DNA of 64,000 nt from Hymenolepis diminuta (GCA_900708905.1 CAADRB010000024.1:738333-802332); one strand, 5' to 3'; counted from the stretch's first letter, positions 50,113 through 63,125 are shown. Notes: generated from the letters alone by a model not told the origin. Made by a program: numbers and translations.

Positions 50113-50360
50113 GACCGACTGGTGATAGGATCTCCACTACAGTGTCCACAGGCGGTCCCGCTGTGTGTTTGCTTGTTTGCACATAGATCCCTAAACAGAT
50201 GTCGATCATCACGCCGAGACACCGATGACGACACATGACTGACGTCTAACAAAGAAATGTTTTGTATTCAAACCTAATTTACTAATTAAGACTGATCTGG
50301 TGACATGATTGATTTGACTTATTCCTTCTAATCGATCGATGTGGCCCCCGATATATCTTT
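50113..50360 (-). repeat. Dispersed repeat family D, copy 2
   Basis: Reverse-complement partner of 30221-30452. Shared blocks are listed there. Similarity covers essentially the whole unit with scattered substitutions and small gaps, pointing to an old interspersed element. Confidence 0.55.
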
Positions 50361-51431
50361 CAAACCTTATTACATATTCTGTTCTGTTTTAATGTTTATC
50401 ATACTAATGCGAATTCAGTATTTGTTTTAAAGAAATCCCAACTTTGAACTCCCTTCTCAAAGTTATTATTGCTTTGTCATTACCCAGTGCATCATCACTG
50501 CAATGCAATATAAATACCCTGTTTAGTGGTGGGATAGAATCTGAGCTGGAAGAATAGCAAACATTTCATCAAGAGATATAACGGAATCGAAAGGACGTAA
50601 ATTATGGAGTCATATTATGAAGGACTTGAATTCTGAATGCACTACGTTCCTCCCCTTCTCATTCGGGGGTACAAATCACATTGTAATTATCTACAGCCAG
50701 CTTTTCATTATTTAACCTTTGAGTATCTGGGTGAGCTCATGTCCGCGATAATTAGGTCCTATTAATAAGTTAATTTTTTTGAATGTTCAGTCGGATCACT
50801 TTGATTTGTTCGTATCACCTTCCAGTCATGTACAGGTAGACAAAACCAGCAACAGCATTAAAAACGTTGCGGAACTCACTGAGCCTAAGGTACAGTGTGA
50901 AACTTCGTATCAGCATTTAGAGGCTTAGAAAGCTAACGTCCATAAAAGTACAAGTTTGTCTAAATCGATTTTTTTTCAAATTAACCAATGATTTTACCGA
51001 TCATTCAGTAATTGACAAATGGTTGAAGGGGGTTTTATTTATACATTTTTTAGGCTTATTGAATAAAAATGGTAATGTTTTCTTCTAAAATCCAATCGAA
51101 TTTCCCTTTAGCCGAAAGAAAATTTTGCATTAAATTTATTGAATTCTATTAACTCTGTGATAAATTTGACATAAGCAATTAATGAACAATACAATTTTAT
51201 TATACAGGTACCTTCAGTGACTCCAAAACTATCCGGTACAAACTATAGACAGAATTTGTGTCCAAAAAGTGGCCCAAATACATTCGTAAGCATCATAACA
51301 TGATAACCAAAACTTTTCGAGATAAAAAATATAGTAGAAATAAATTTCAAATAGTTTAAATTAAAGGCTATTAAATAAATAAAAGCATTAAGTTAAATTG
51401 TGGTTAATAGTAATTAATTTTTACCGTAGAA
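50361..51431. other. AT-rich spacer, nothing recognised
   Basis: No ORF or repeat of note. Confidence 0.5.
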
Positions 51432-51944
51432 TGAGAAGGACAACTCTCCATGCATTTCCAGAATTACTTTTTATTCCCATTCTCTATGACAATACATCAG
51501 TTTTTCGTCCACGAGGTTGGAGCGACGTCTTTTTCGTCCCTATGACGAATAACCCCTGTCTGTCATGTCTAAACACTCCCATCGGTTCCCCCTTTTCCTA
51601 TAACCGCCTTGTTTTACCTAAAAAGTATACCTGCGCTCATGTTCTCGGGCGTCCTTACCCAAGCTGTCTTTGTTTTCCACTCAATCACAAAGCAAATCTG
51701 TCAGTTACCGGCTCCTATGGTTCCTGTTCATCTCCTCTCCTCCTCAGCACGCTCCCGTCTCTATCTCTCTCATTTCTTTTAAACTCGTTGTGGCCTCCTT
51801 GAAAACATTTTTGGTCTAATCAACTCTTGGTGTTCTGGTCCACGATCGTTGTTAGCTCTTACTCAAACACCTACGATTTGGTGACTGTTACTGCTGTCAT
51901 TATTTGTTACCTGTAAACCGTTATTTGTTATCTCAACTCCACCA
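51432..51944 (+). mobile_element. Family B LTR, plus orientation
   Basis: A 513 bp copy, the best match to 1769-2288. It runs from TGAGAAGGACAACTCTCC to TCTCAACTCCACCA. The 134-codon ORF at 51398-51802 runs through it. The corresponding frame in the 1769-2288 copy is interrupted and diverges, so it is not a gene. Confidence 0.6.
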
Positions 51945-52145
51945 AATGTTTCGATAAATCTTTCCTACCAACACCCATTAAATTTTATCACTGATTGTAA
52001 TTTTAATGTGCAAACATATAAGCCTAAGAAACAAAGCGGAACAAACATAATTTAGAAAATTAGTAGAACTCAACACCATTCATTAAATTTTCATTTTCTT
52101 CATCAATATGGACGAAAAATTATGGAAATCCACGTGTGAGTTATA

Positions 52146-52576
52146 GAACAGGACACCAAAAGTTGTGTAGGCCAAGGCGTATTGAAAAACCACCATGGAA
52201 GGTTCAAGAGAGTAAGAGAGATGAGGGGCAGAGAAGATGACGGAAGCGTTTATGTGGGGGTATGGTATCCTTGTGTATGTAAAAAGGCTTTATATAGTCT
52301 CATTTAGGAGGAATAGTATGAACAGGTGGAATGAGCCCGGACATTGCTGCTGGGGAGGGGGGGGGGAGGGGTGGGAGACTAAAAGCCACCAAACGCTCAT
52401 TCCAAAGTCACTTAATCACCTTATTCCGATAATTAAAACGACCCACCTGAGAGCACACGATAGTTATCCACAAGGTACTTGACGTTAGAGTAGATTCGAG
52501 CACTTCAAGCACCACTGGCGAGGTCAAGATAATTAGGTCCCAGTGATTAGTGATAACGCATGGGATTCATCCTTCA
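52146..52576 (-). mobile_element. Chimeric family B/A LTR with G-rich tract
   Basis: The low-coordinate half matches the family B LTR (GGACACCAAAAGTTGTG, GGTTCAAGAGAGTAAGAG, cf. 14884-15314). The high-coordinate end (GTGATTAGTGATAACGC...GGGATTCATCCTTCA) matches the family A terminus. The U5 end is truncated. A run of about 25 purines, mostly G, sits at 52352-52376. Confidence 0.5.
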
Positions 52577-52762
52577 CATTTCTTTCAAATTATGGAGGCA
52601 TATTATCCATATTCTGACTTGAGAGTATAAAAATCACCGTGAGTATAAAAGTAGCAGAATATATTTCAAAAAATGTTTATTGAACTCCTCTTTTGCACAA
52701 CATTACAACATAACTTACCGTAAAATTAGTCCTACTAATCAAATTAACAGGTATAAAAGATT

Positions 52763-52847
52763 CATGAAGAGCCTTAGTGGAAGGAGAGCACATCATTTTG
52801 ATTTATCGCCTAAAATCCATGCACTTGGAGTCTCAGTGTCTCGAAGG
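52763..52847 (+). repeat. Short repeat E, copy 2
   Basis: Partner of 49722-49805 (see there), about 190 bp beyond the U3 end of the 52146-52576 LTR, in the same relative orientation as copy 1. Confidence 0.4.
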
Positions 52848-53475
52848 TTTCTTACATTTTGTGATCAAGAGGTTAAGAGCCTACTTAACTAACCCATTGA
52901 AATAAAAATTAATCAAAGGAGTTGATTAATTTCTATTCAAGACTATATTAAATTATATTAATTTGAATTAAATTGAGCCACTATTATGATTTGCAAATCA
53001 AATTAAATTTGATTATTAGTTCTTAAAAATCGATATTTATTGCAATTTTCCTCTAGATCAAACTCATTAACAACTTAGTGGATCGCGTTCAGCCATCCAA
53101 AAGCCGTAGAGGTTTACCAAAAAGGTACCATAAAATAACAAATCATTGTTTAAAAATCAAAATTCTAGACCTTTTAGTTAGCAACTAAATACTCTGAGCA
53201 TCTCAATTAAACAAACACGTCCGGCTACTGTGTTCGGATCAACTCCCCACTTTGCCTACAAATGGGAAATTTGTGTTAACATATTGCATTTTTAAATTGC
53301 CCACTTCCTGTATTGTGCTAAAGTTAATAATTTAGCAAGATCTATTTTATTGACCAAACATAATTGATTATTAGTAATTATTTATTCATTAATTTAATGG
53401 AAATTATTTACTAATAAATAGGAGTGTTTGAGTATATGTGTTTGATCTGCACAATTGATTGAAAATATTTTGCAG

Positions 53476-53637
53476 TGGAAAACGGTAAAAAATGTTTTAC
53501 TGATCACAAATAATGCGGCATCTTTCGCATCTGACGTCGAGATCAAAGACAATAGCCTACTTCACTTGTTTCTACCTCTTGAAAACTACTTGGCATTCAC
53601 TGTAGTTCTAGTACCCTCGAATATACTTTATCGGCAA
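53476..53637 (+). CDS. Candidate orphan exon, product unknown
   Basis: A 54-codon block in phase 0 between a good acceptor (AATATTTTGCAG) and a donor CAA|GTAACT. It reads VKNVLLITNNAASFASDVE then LLHLFLPLENYLAFTVVLV. Composition is protein-like, but no family is recognised. The isolated position leaves a chance ORF possible. Confidence 0.25.
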
Positions 53638-56600
53638 GTAACTCTAAAAAAACTCCGAAGTTTATTTGCGTTTATTTGATTTAAATTGTTAAAAAAAGCT
53701 CAGTGAACTGGCAGTTATTTGATTCAACATCAACTTATTGACCTTCCAGTTTGAAAATACTCCAAATTTCAACTTGTACCAGCTAATTTTTTGTGGTTTG
53801 AATGACGGAATAAATGCAAACTATTCATTTGTTAAACTTCTGCGGATCCACATATATATACCCTCCAAGACCCGCATTTACCAGTATTTGCAAATTTCAT
53901 AAATGTAAGAAGATAAAAATTTACTTACAAAAACTATTTTCTATTTTTTCATAGAATTCTCTCCCAAATTTAGCTCCACTCGACCTAAAACTTGATAATA
54001 TTTCATTCGAGAGACGCCTTCATAAGAAGCAGTCTTTTTGCCTAGATCCGAACTTGAAGATCTGTGCTTCTTCCACGTTAAGTGCAGTATTGAAGCCTGC
54101 CGATTTTTCTGCGCAAGTTGTAACCTTGATGAAATCACTAGAAAAACACTCTAATTAAGTGAAAATGGGGCAAAAGTTAAAATTGTCATTTGCTCTTCTA
54201 ATTTTAATTGAGTGAACCACTCACTGCCAAATTTGTCATCTATCAAAAGAATAAAATTTATTGACTTGAGAGCATTCATCGCGAGTGAAATCTGCTCCGC
54301 TCTATCAAAATCGTGTAAACTTCATAAGATAGTACTCTTTATTCGGTTTTTGAAAATAGAAATGAATTGAACTGACAGGAGCGGAGAATTTCGGGTAGAA
54401 ATTAGATCAGTTGGTCAGGAGACAGATTACGAATTTTGAATTTTTGAACAGGTAGAAATAAATTGTCCATCAACTGAATATCCTACAACCCAGATCCAAA
54501 AATAGTAAATAACTAACTATTTGACAGTCTCTTCTCAATTGCTTTCTGTATTCCTCTCAGAAAATTACTTATTCCATTTCGTTTGTCATTCCACAATTAG
54601 AAATCTGGGAAATTTTACTGCGTTCCTGTGGGTTATATTGACAATATTCTCTTGAGAAATGCGTTTCATTGTACCACTTACACATTGATGATAGCTGTCT
54701 TCCTAGTTGGGCGTCAATCAACCAGAAATTTTGCGCTTTCCTTTCTTCAACTTTGTTTAAATTTTCCCTAATAAACTTTCGGGGTTAAATCAATTTTCAA
54801 CTTCTTTTTGCGTTTTTATAATATAATTAACTAATCATCGATTGTTTATACATTATTTATTTATTTATTTTTGCAAGATTAACAAATACGGATTTTGACT
54901 GAATCATTAAAACTGTTGCGGTTGTCAATTCATTAAAAGCAAATAATCTCAATCGAAACTTCCCACTTCTAATTTGAGAAAAGAGTGCTGTCATTTTACA
55001 TCCCAAAATCCTTAAAATTAGGAGGGAATGTCAATCACTCTTGCATTCAGGGATAAACAAATTCTTGAGGGCGGCTCAAAACACTTGAATGTCGATTTAA
55101 TGTTTATTGGAAATATTGGAAGTGAAAATTGAGGAATCGTATCATCGAATTGTTGATTTCTGAGTGTAGACAGCCATTAACTTGCGCAAGTCCATCAATA
55201 AGGTCTCCTCCTCCAAGCAGTGGAAGGAATAAGAATCGAATATATATCGACCTCTTAGTTTAGTTGTATTAAATTTTATTTGGTCGCTCTCGTCAAGTTA
55301 TTATTATTACTCCCAATTATGTGAAAAATTTCCACACAATTTAATCATAAGAAATAACTGAAAGCTGTCGACAGAATGCCCACCAAATGGTAACCGGGAG
55401 GAGATCAAAAAATGCTGCCAGAAGTGTGTCTAGGTACCAGTTATAAATATTTTTTTAGTGAGTAGTTTAAGTTCCGAAATTCGAACCTCACGATACGTCA
55501 CTAGAACTGTGACAAATACTTTTCTCTGATGTCCAGGGCTTATTAACCGGTTTTAATCCTGATAGCCCGTTAATGCTTATTAAAACAACTAAACAGGTTT
55601 ATTTGAACCCATTTTAATTTAATTTGCATCTATAGTTGTATAATTTATGAATTTAATCAATTATTATTAAAAATTGTGCAATAAATAATTTACTGAACTA
55701 TTAATTTTGCCAAATTCAACAGGAGCGTGTGTGGTTTTCTCTGCTGTCAGCACTGAATTTGTTTCTTTCCGAAAGTAGTACTTTTTGCTTTCTTTCAGCA
55801 CTCACAAAAGTAATTTAAGTAAATTATAATGCAAATCTTATTTTGAAATTTTGTTTTTTTTCCAATAATAAATAGACTGCTGATAAATATTTTTTCTGTC
55901 TTTACTCGAAAATCAATAATTCATTGGTTACTGTAAAGATCACTCAATTGACATGCACGTCAGTCGGATACACAATTACGAAACAATTTGTAATCCTCAT
56001 TTATTATTTTCGTTAATTATTTGACCCTTCGAGCACATACCGCTCTTTCGGCTCAAAATCACACTCTCATCGAAAAATTTCGAATAGATTAATAATTTCT
56101 GGAGATGTATTAAAGAGCTAAGAGATTTAAACATCTAACAATTCGCTTTAAGGGGCAAATTTTTCAAGGTTTATGTTCAGGGGAAGATTCAACTCTGCTT
56201 GATCAAAAAGATACTAACTCGTTGAAAGGCAACTCAAGCAAATGTTAATAAAAGGCTTTATAACTCAAAAACCAGGAGAGGAACCATTCCTGAAGAACTT
56301 TGGTCCATTTCGAGTTTGCGCTTTCTTATGCAATCAAACGATTTTGAACGAGACGGAATGCAAAAATGAGAAAATGTTGATAAATCCAAACCTTAGCTCC
56401 TAAAAACCAACACATACGGCTGTGTTTATTCCACTCACCTTAAAATTTCGGCTCAAGTCAAACATCATCAAAACTTCAAGGAATGAGGCGCATTAAAACA
56501 AAGAGACTCTGATTGCAAACGGAGCAATGTAAAAATCTTGATCTTAAAACTGAAACTTCTAAATTGCCATTCTAAATCCATCAGTGAATACCGTTTTTAA

Positions 56601-59600
56601 GATGTGTACCTCAAATACCCTAACTCTAAATGAATAAACCCTTGTTTTTGTTTACAACCTATTAAATCCTCCAAATACCATTGTCAGTCGTTTAGTTCTG
56701 CCCCTCAAAACGTCGCATATACTCATGTCATGTTTGTAGCACTCCTTCGTTTGTAGCTCAGCGTGCAGTTCTGTAATTTGATATATCCGCCAAATTTCTA
56801 TTTACCGAGAATTTAAACAATTCTGCCCTCGGTAAATAGTTTCCCATAGGGGAATTTTAATGCATTGCTTTAGCAACAAATTTAAAATTCGGTTTGACTC
56901 GAATAACTTGAAGCTAGGCAAGTGTTACCATTCTCTCAGCAACCACTTGTAAAGTTTGATTCACACTCCCATGCAAATGGTGAAAAAATTTTCAAATTTA
57001 TTATTTTGTTATCAATTTCAATGACAGATTTAACAGAAATATTAGCTCTTTTTTATAGGTAAGTTAACTCAAGGCTGAATAGCTAAAAAATTAAATTTAT
57101 TTCCTAAAAATGCAACTTTATTGAATTAATTCTGATAATAATACGGGCTGGGAATCTATTACTAAAATTAATAATTTAAATATGAATATTTACTAATAAT
57201 TGAATGAACTGTTCTGTAGAATTTTCTTCAATCAGAAGCACAGTCAGAATCCATATTCGTGGAAGACAGATATCTAATGCCTTTTTTCGTTCGACAACCT
57301 TCAAGATTTCACTTGAACCGATCGATTTACCAACTCCATGAAGAAATTACTCATACACAACGAACGAATCTGTCAAATGTGGATTAAAGAGGTGAATTCC
57401 CGCATAAAAGAAGGTTTGTTTGTACATATTATCTAAACACTTTTCAAATTTGACTCAGAGAACGCCGAAGAAGGTATTTGGTATTGTATGGAAGCGTGAT
57501 CGCATCATTGCAGCAGATTTGCTTGTGGCCGCATTAATTCTAATGACATATCAAAATATGCAGGAAAGAAGAGGAGTTATTACAAGTAACGATCATGGAT
57601 CTGTCTTGCTTTTATTTGCAAAGAAGGAATGAAATTTTGGGACCAATTTAATCAGTTTTAGAGTAGAAAATTACAATGAAGTTAGTAATCACGGACCAGT
57701 TATTTGCTGAATGATAGGATTATTTGAACTTGCCACGATTTCATCAGTATTATTGATTTCTCTGCGTATTATGAAAGCTATCCAGTTTCATATCTTTATG
57801 ATCTGTTGTCACTATTCCCAGTGAAATTGTGACCCTGTCGGAAGACTGATGACCTATATTAAGAAATTTTAGATGCTTCTAAGCAGATTTGGGGTATTGA
57901 ATCAGCTGACTTTCTTGTTAGCTATTAATGGTAACAGTGGTAAGATGACATTCATAGGTACTAGTGACCTCCCAGTTGACATCTGGATGCAATCCAGAAA
58001 TTAGAATATATGTAAATGGTTTTCAAGGAAATATAAATGTGTATTTTGAAAATCGCACCAATAATGAATAGACTGGTAGTGATCACGAAATAAAACACTT
58101 TCTTTAAATTTTTATTTACCGCCGATACTCCATTCTTTCCTTTCTCTCCACTCTCTGCCTGTTGGTCAGACAGACTGGTCAACGTGCAATCTGCTAAATC
58201 AGAAGTCACGAGATCGACTCCCATTGGCACATACCCAATGATGTGGTGCCCAGCACCACCAGTTAATTCCGATTAGCATGAGATCTGGTAGAGTACGGGT
58301 TTCTTATAAGAGAATAAGGATACCTTTACTTTACTCTACTAAGGCCTCGGTAGCGCTTCTCTTAACGGGCTTAGAAATTCTTTTACTTCTCTCAATATCT
58401 CCATATTTTTACAATATTGTATTCATTCATATAGGAAGTCTTGAATGCACACGACTTCTGATCGATTATCAGCATTGTGAGCAAGTTGGTAATTCAATAC
58501 ATTCCCAATCTGCTTGTTTTCTGAAAAATTCTCCAACACTTTTTAAAATCATGTACTTGCTTTTCATGGATATCAATTCAAACATTTTAATTCTGAATGA
58601 TTTGAGTAGATTAGGAATTAACAAGCATCACCATCTCACATGAAAGTTGGGAAGTACAAATAAAATCCTCGTTAGAAAATAAAATATTTCATATTTTGTC
58701 AGTGTACAATCTACTCAGGTAAGAAGTTCACCTTTTTGAAGATATGGAATCCTTCGAATACAGAAGACAGTCAATATTATGAAAACTGGTCTCTTGTTTA
58801 AGTGGTACATTTGGAAATGAATATAGAGTCGTCGATGCCCTTCGGTCTTTACAGTCTTTCCAACTTAATATTAAATATTCCTGTTGTGTCACTATTAAGA
58901 CATATTACTGATTATAAAAAAAATCATTAAAAGTAATTTGCAATCGGGAATTTGAATCGACAATGTCATCAACCTCCGACAGAATGACATGAGATGAGAA
59001 TGCAGGGAATGAGCAACAGAGAATTAAATAGACCGGTCAACTACGCTTTCACATTTTGAATAACTTAAAGTACGCAATGTCCTGACTTCATGATCAATGT
59101 CTTTTAACCTTCTCTCCCGAATCTTTCCTCATTAGTCCCTTTTGCTATTCCCACGTTTTCCCATAATCGCAACTCGTGGACAATATCGATAACCAAAATA
59201 CAGATAAACGAATAGTACGAAATTTCCCAGAAGGCCAAAACCACGATTATCTGACTTTATTTCTACCCAGAAAGGTCGATTTCTTCCCTTTGAACCACTC
59301 ATTTCCGCTCTGCCTCAAAGTGTCCTATTATCAGCCAAAGTAATGCGAAAAAACTTTATAACTTTTAATTATGGGAAGCAATTGACATCAAATAACAGAA
59401 AGTCCACTGAACGATAAAGTGGGGGGATCAAAAAGATACAGAGAGCAGAACAGTGGATTCCGGTTGTACAATATTTACTAAAAGTGCAGCTCATTTTCCA
59501 GGGTTCCGGTTTCACGACAATTGCCTATTGTGTTGAGAAGGTAATTGGGTTTGCACGCTCTTCCACAGTTTACAGTGGAAATGAGATAGTTAAACATCTA

Positions 59601-62600
59601 AGATAATAAGGCTCTGTAAACTGTGCAATATTTTTAATTCTCAGTACAAAAAATAATGAAACTTTTAAGAAAAACCGACAGAGTTGACCAGCATTACTCG
59701 CCTTGAATTCCTCAACTTAGGTACCTCCACATATTTCAAAGGAGAGTGTGAATACCCTATTTAAAGACGACTTATTGAATTAAACATCAATAACCCATAT
59801 GACTTTTAAAACCTTCAATTATAATTAGCTTGTTGGTGGGAAATATATATATATATTTGTTTTAGCGCATAGATGACAAACACCGCTTTTTATAAATTCA
59901 TCTTACTACCGGTTTTATAATTTTTTGAGAGTCTGACGTGGCAAATTTTACGTTTAGAATGCTCCTTATCTTTTTATCCACATTCGCATTTGTTCTTTTG
60001 AAGTTTATACTCAGTTTGTTATAATATATTTTAGTTTAATTTCCTTGATTTGATTTTAAAACTATCTCTCAATAATATTCAAAATTAATATAATTTTAAT
60101 AATTTATTGGCTACTGCTTTTTCTTTATTTTGAACCCAGATAACCCACTTTGGACTGTCATCTCCAATGCTATCTATTGACATAGTAAGAAACTCTCGAA
60201 TGTCGTTGACTACCTTCCAGAGTTGTTTTGAGAGAGTACGAAACGTTTTGTGAGAATCGTAGGAATGTTAATCTGGCCAAATGGTTGTAGACAAATGCTA
60301 TTCTACTGTGACGATGGACGACGATTCTGCAGTAAGAATCACCTTTTAATAAACATTCCATGCTCGGTAACTAATAAATATCCTCTGACACGGAATTTAT
60401 CACAAATAATGTACCGAATTTTGACCTGAAATATTCTTATTGTGATTTTAAAATTCGAACTTCAGAGAACAGTAATTCAAGTAAAATTTGGTGATTTCCA
60501 CTATCTGAACTTTTCCATCTTTCTTTGACTTACCTCCTTTCTGCAAATTTTTGAACTAAGGAGTCTCCAGCGATCGAAATTTAAATTACTATCTTTTTGC
60601 TGAAATTGTATGAAAATTTTTTTTTGGAAATAAAATATCAATTGTTTCTCTCAAGCAAATGACCTTAAAACCAATTTTTGCATTATAATATAATTTGTAT
60701 TAAATTTATTTGGGTGTATTGTTTGTTTTCCACTATTTTCAAGCTCCACTCATCATGAAGGTGGCTTATTTCCCTGTTTCGAGGTAGAAAATAAGAGAAA
60801 GCAATCAAATTTCATGCATTAAGACTTGTAGTTCTCGCACATTTGCCAACTTAATACCGCCTTTGTTAATTTCATTATCCAACGATAATTTAAGGCGGAA
60901 CAAGCTTCAAAGCTCTACCACAAACTCGTCTTCTGTGAATACATTCTTATTTGAATTGAGTGTGTCACTTAAGATTTACAACTTGAAAATACATGAATTA
61001 TTTGTACCATTAAGAATATTTTTATTCATTCTTAAATTGCGCTATACATTTAGTTTATTTTAAAAAATTCAGAGTGTTTTGTTTTTGGTAATAAAATTAG
61101 TAACTCAATGATTCATTACCATCTAATCTTACTTAATACCCCTCTACTACTTAAATGTTTCATTGTAATGCGATTTACAAATAAGACCTCAGTTGGAGTT
61201 CTTTGAAATTTGGAATAAACTTCAAAAAAGTCCAGATATAAGAATCAAATGTTTATTAAAATATACAAAATTCATTTACAGTAATGTGCCTTGACATAAA
61301 TTTCAGTGATCTTATGGGGAGTGAGTCAGGCCACATTTCTGGCACTCTATAAGTGTGAACTTACTTAAAACGCTTGTGTAATTTGACAGTCCCTCGTAGA
61401 TACATCAAGTTGAAACCAAAAGTAAACCGTTTTACTGAAATCTTGTAAATACCTCACAATACAACAATTTTTAATTGGAACAAATAGTGTCCCATTGAAG
61501 GCTTGCTTCACGACCACTTAGGGAAGAAAACATGCGTTGTATATTATCGCGATATCTGAAGTAATACATGGCCTATTTAAATAATGCTTGATATACTTTA
61601 TTAAAATATTGTAATTACTATTCTGCTAAACCAAAAATCTAAGTAACATTATCTCAAAAAGCTCCATTCTAGAAAGTTCTGAAATTTAGACGAAGTGGTT
61701 ATTTTCCGTAATTTGCCAATAAGTATTTTCTTCAAATCTACCATTATGTAGGATCATCGTATCATTTTCTTCTTTGATATGAGTTAAAACAAGATTTAGG
61801 CTGTCGGGTCTTGAGTCACAAAAATATTGCTTAAAACGCGCGCATGGTACAACAAAGTATTGACTCAGCGCTTTCTGCTATTCTGCTTTCGGCTCCATCT
61901 TAAATCTCTCTTTATCAGTTGTTTGTACCGTTTGCACATGCTCATTTAACGCAGCCCTTTTTGTAGACTTATTGATTTAAACAAAGGTAGGAAGATTCAT
62001 GCCTAATCCAGTCGTGAGATTACAGATTTGGTATCGAAGGCTAACTGTCATTATGAGAATAAGAAAAAATCAAGTAGCAGAGCTGACTACTATTTGATCG
62101 CTGCTCAGATCTGTTTGTTTAAAAATCTTGCCCTATGCAACAAGCGTGTAAAGAAGAAACTGGCCATACAACCACTATTCTTATTTCTGCGCTACCGGAT
62201 GTGTACTTCCCTCAATTCAAGGCTCCCCAACCAAATGAGGAAAAATTTTTCCACGAATATAATTTTCAGAAACAATCGATATAGTTCAAAAATGGAAAAG
62301 AGGGCGAAAATCAATGATATATTTATGTTTGAACGTATTAGGGCATTGATAGATTGAAAGATGATGACCTATTTACTTGTTGCAGCGATTATGTAAATGA
62401 CCATAGAATTGACAGTTATTCTCATGAAGGATTCTTAATGATCTGCTAAACGTCAATTAAAAACTGTCAATTAGCACCTCCTTGAATTTCACAATTTAAA
62501 TATTTTGGAGAACTTTTTTTATTTAATCGTGTCGTAATGACGGCGTGGCTTCCTGAAGATTTGAATTTCTGAAATTCTCCTTAAGGGTATGGAAGTGTTG

Positions 62601-62640
62601 AAAGCCAAAAAAGTGTCATAGGTGATGATTCAGATAGTAA
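53638..62640. other. Long stretch with no recognised gene
   Basis: AT-rich, with scattered ORFs of 60-121 codons. The largest is plus strand 58278-58643 with two hydrophobic stretches; others are minus 57961-58230, plus 57420-57632 and plus 62028-62357. None has a recognised motif or a convincing splice chain. A short (AT)n tract lies at about 59842-59857. This may be one large intergenic region or introns. Confidence 0.4.
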
Positions 62641-62683
62641 CTCTAAGGTCATTATTGATACGTAGATAGTGAGACGCTTTCTG

Positions 62684-62764
62684 ATTGGGGCACAGTCAGA
62701 GCACATGTGCTTATGTGCGCTAATAGTTATTCTGATTGGTTAGATCGGTTATCGGAGCTATAAA
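62684..62764 (+). promoter_or_regulatory. Promoter of the dynein light chain gene
   Basis: Two inverted CCAAT boxes (ATTGG at 62684-62688 and 62735-62739) are followed by TATAAA at 62759-62764, with the start codon 62 bp after the TATA box. This is a compact RNA polymerase II promoter layout with a short leader. Confidence 0.55.
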
Positions 62765-62825
62765 TTGCCTATGTGCGCAATTCTAGTGAGATTTTGGAGG
62801 CTTTCTTGCCAAAACACAGACAAAC

Positions 62826-63125
62826 ATGTCCCGAATCGAAGTTGAATCTTTGAAGGCTGAGATGCCAAATGATATGAAAAAGTTCATCGTTGATCAGATC
62901 GATGGTCCACTCCGTGAATTCAACAATGACTCCAGCCGTCCAGTAAAGCTTGAGCCAATTGTCAATCAACTCAGCCGAGCCCTCAAACAACGCTATGATG
63001 GAGTCTGGCAAGTCGTTATTCTTACCGGTTCCTACTCAGCGTTTTCTGCCTACACACCTGACCATCTTTATCACTTCAAGTACGGCCGATTTGTTGTTTT
63101 GGTTTGGCAATCCTCCACCTACTAG
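62826..63125 (+). CDS. Dynein light chain, LC8 type
   Basis: An intronless 99-residue protein. LC8 proteins are small homodimers that bind short linear motifs in partner proteins and occur in cytoplasmic dynein; parasitic flatworms carry many diverged copies, several in the tegument. Here the N-terminal part (residues 5-55: ESLKAEMPNDMKKFIVDQI then IVNQLSRALKQRYD) matches the two LC8 helices. The rest (VWQVVILTGSYSAF and HLYHFKYGRFVVLVWQSS) matches the beta strands, corresponding to the TWHCIVGRNFGSYV and KHFIYFYLGQVAILLFKS segments of canonical LC8. Compared with canonical LC8 (89 residues) it has an N-terminal extension and a longer tail ending SSTY. Several groove residues differ, so partner preference may differ too. 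The start is the first ATG, 62 bp after a TATA box. Confidence 0.9.
   Translation: MSRIEVESLKAEMPNDMKKFIVDQIDGPLREFNNDSSRPVKLEPIVNQLSRALKQRYDGVWQVVILTGSYSAFSAYTPDHLYHFKYGRFVVLVWQSSTY

Noticed and set aside
51398..51802. 134-codon plus-strand ORF
   Set aside because: It lies almost entirely within a family B LTR. The matching sequence in the 1769-2288 copy splits into two frames (122 and 109 codons), so it is not a conserved protein.
57961..58230. Minus-strand ORF with a polar start and a hydrophobic end
   Set aside because: A donor-like site exists after the polar part, but no partner exon or homology was found.
58278..58643. 121-codon plus-strand ORF with hydrophobic stretches
   Set aside because: Hydrophobicity is expected from T-rich sequence; no family, promoter or splice evidence.
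62028..62357. 109-codon ORF upstream of the dynein light chain gene
   Set aside because: Lys/Arg-rich low-information composition, with no motif and no splice or promoter context.
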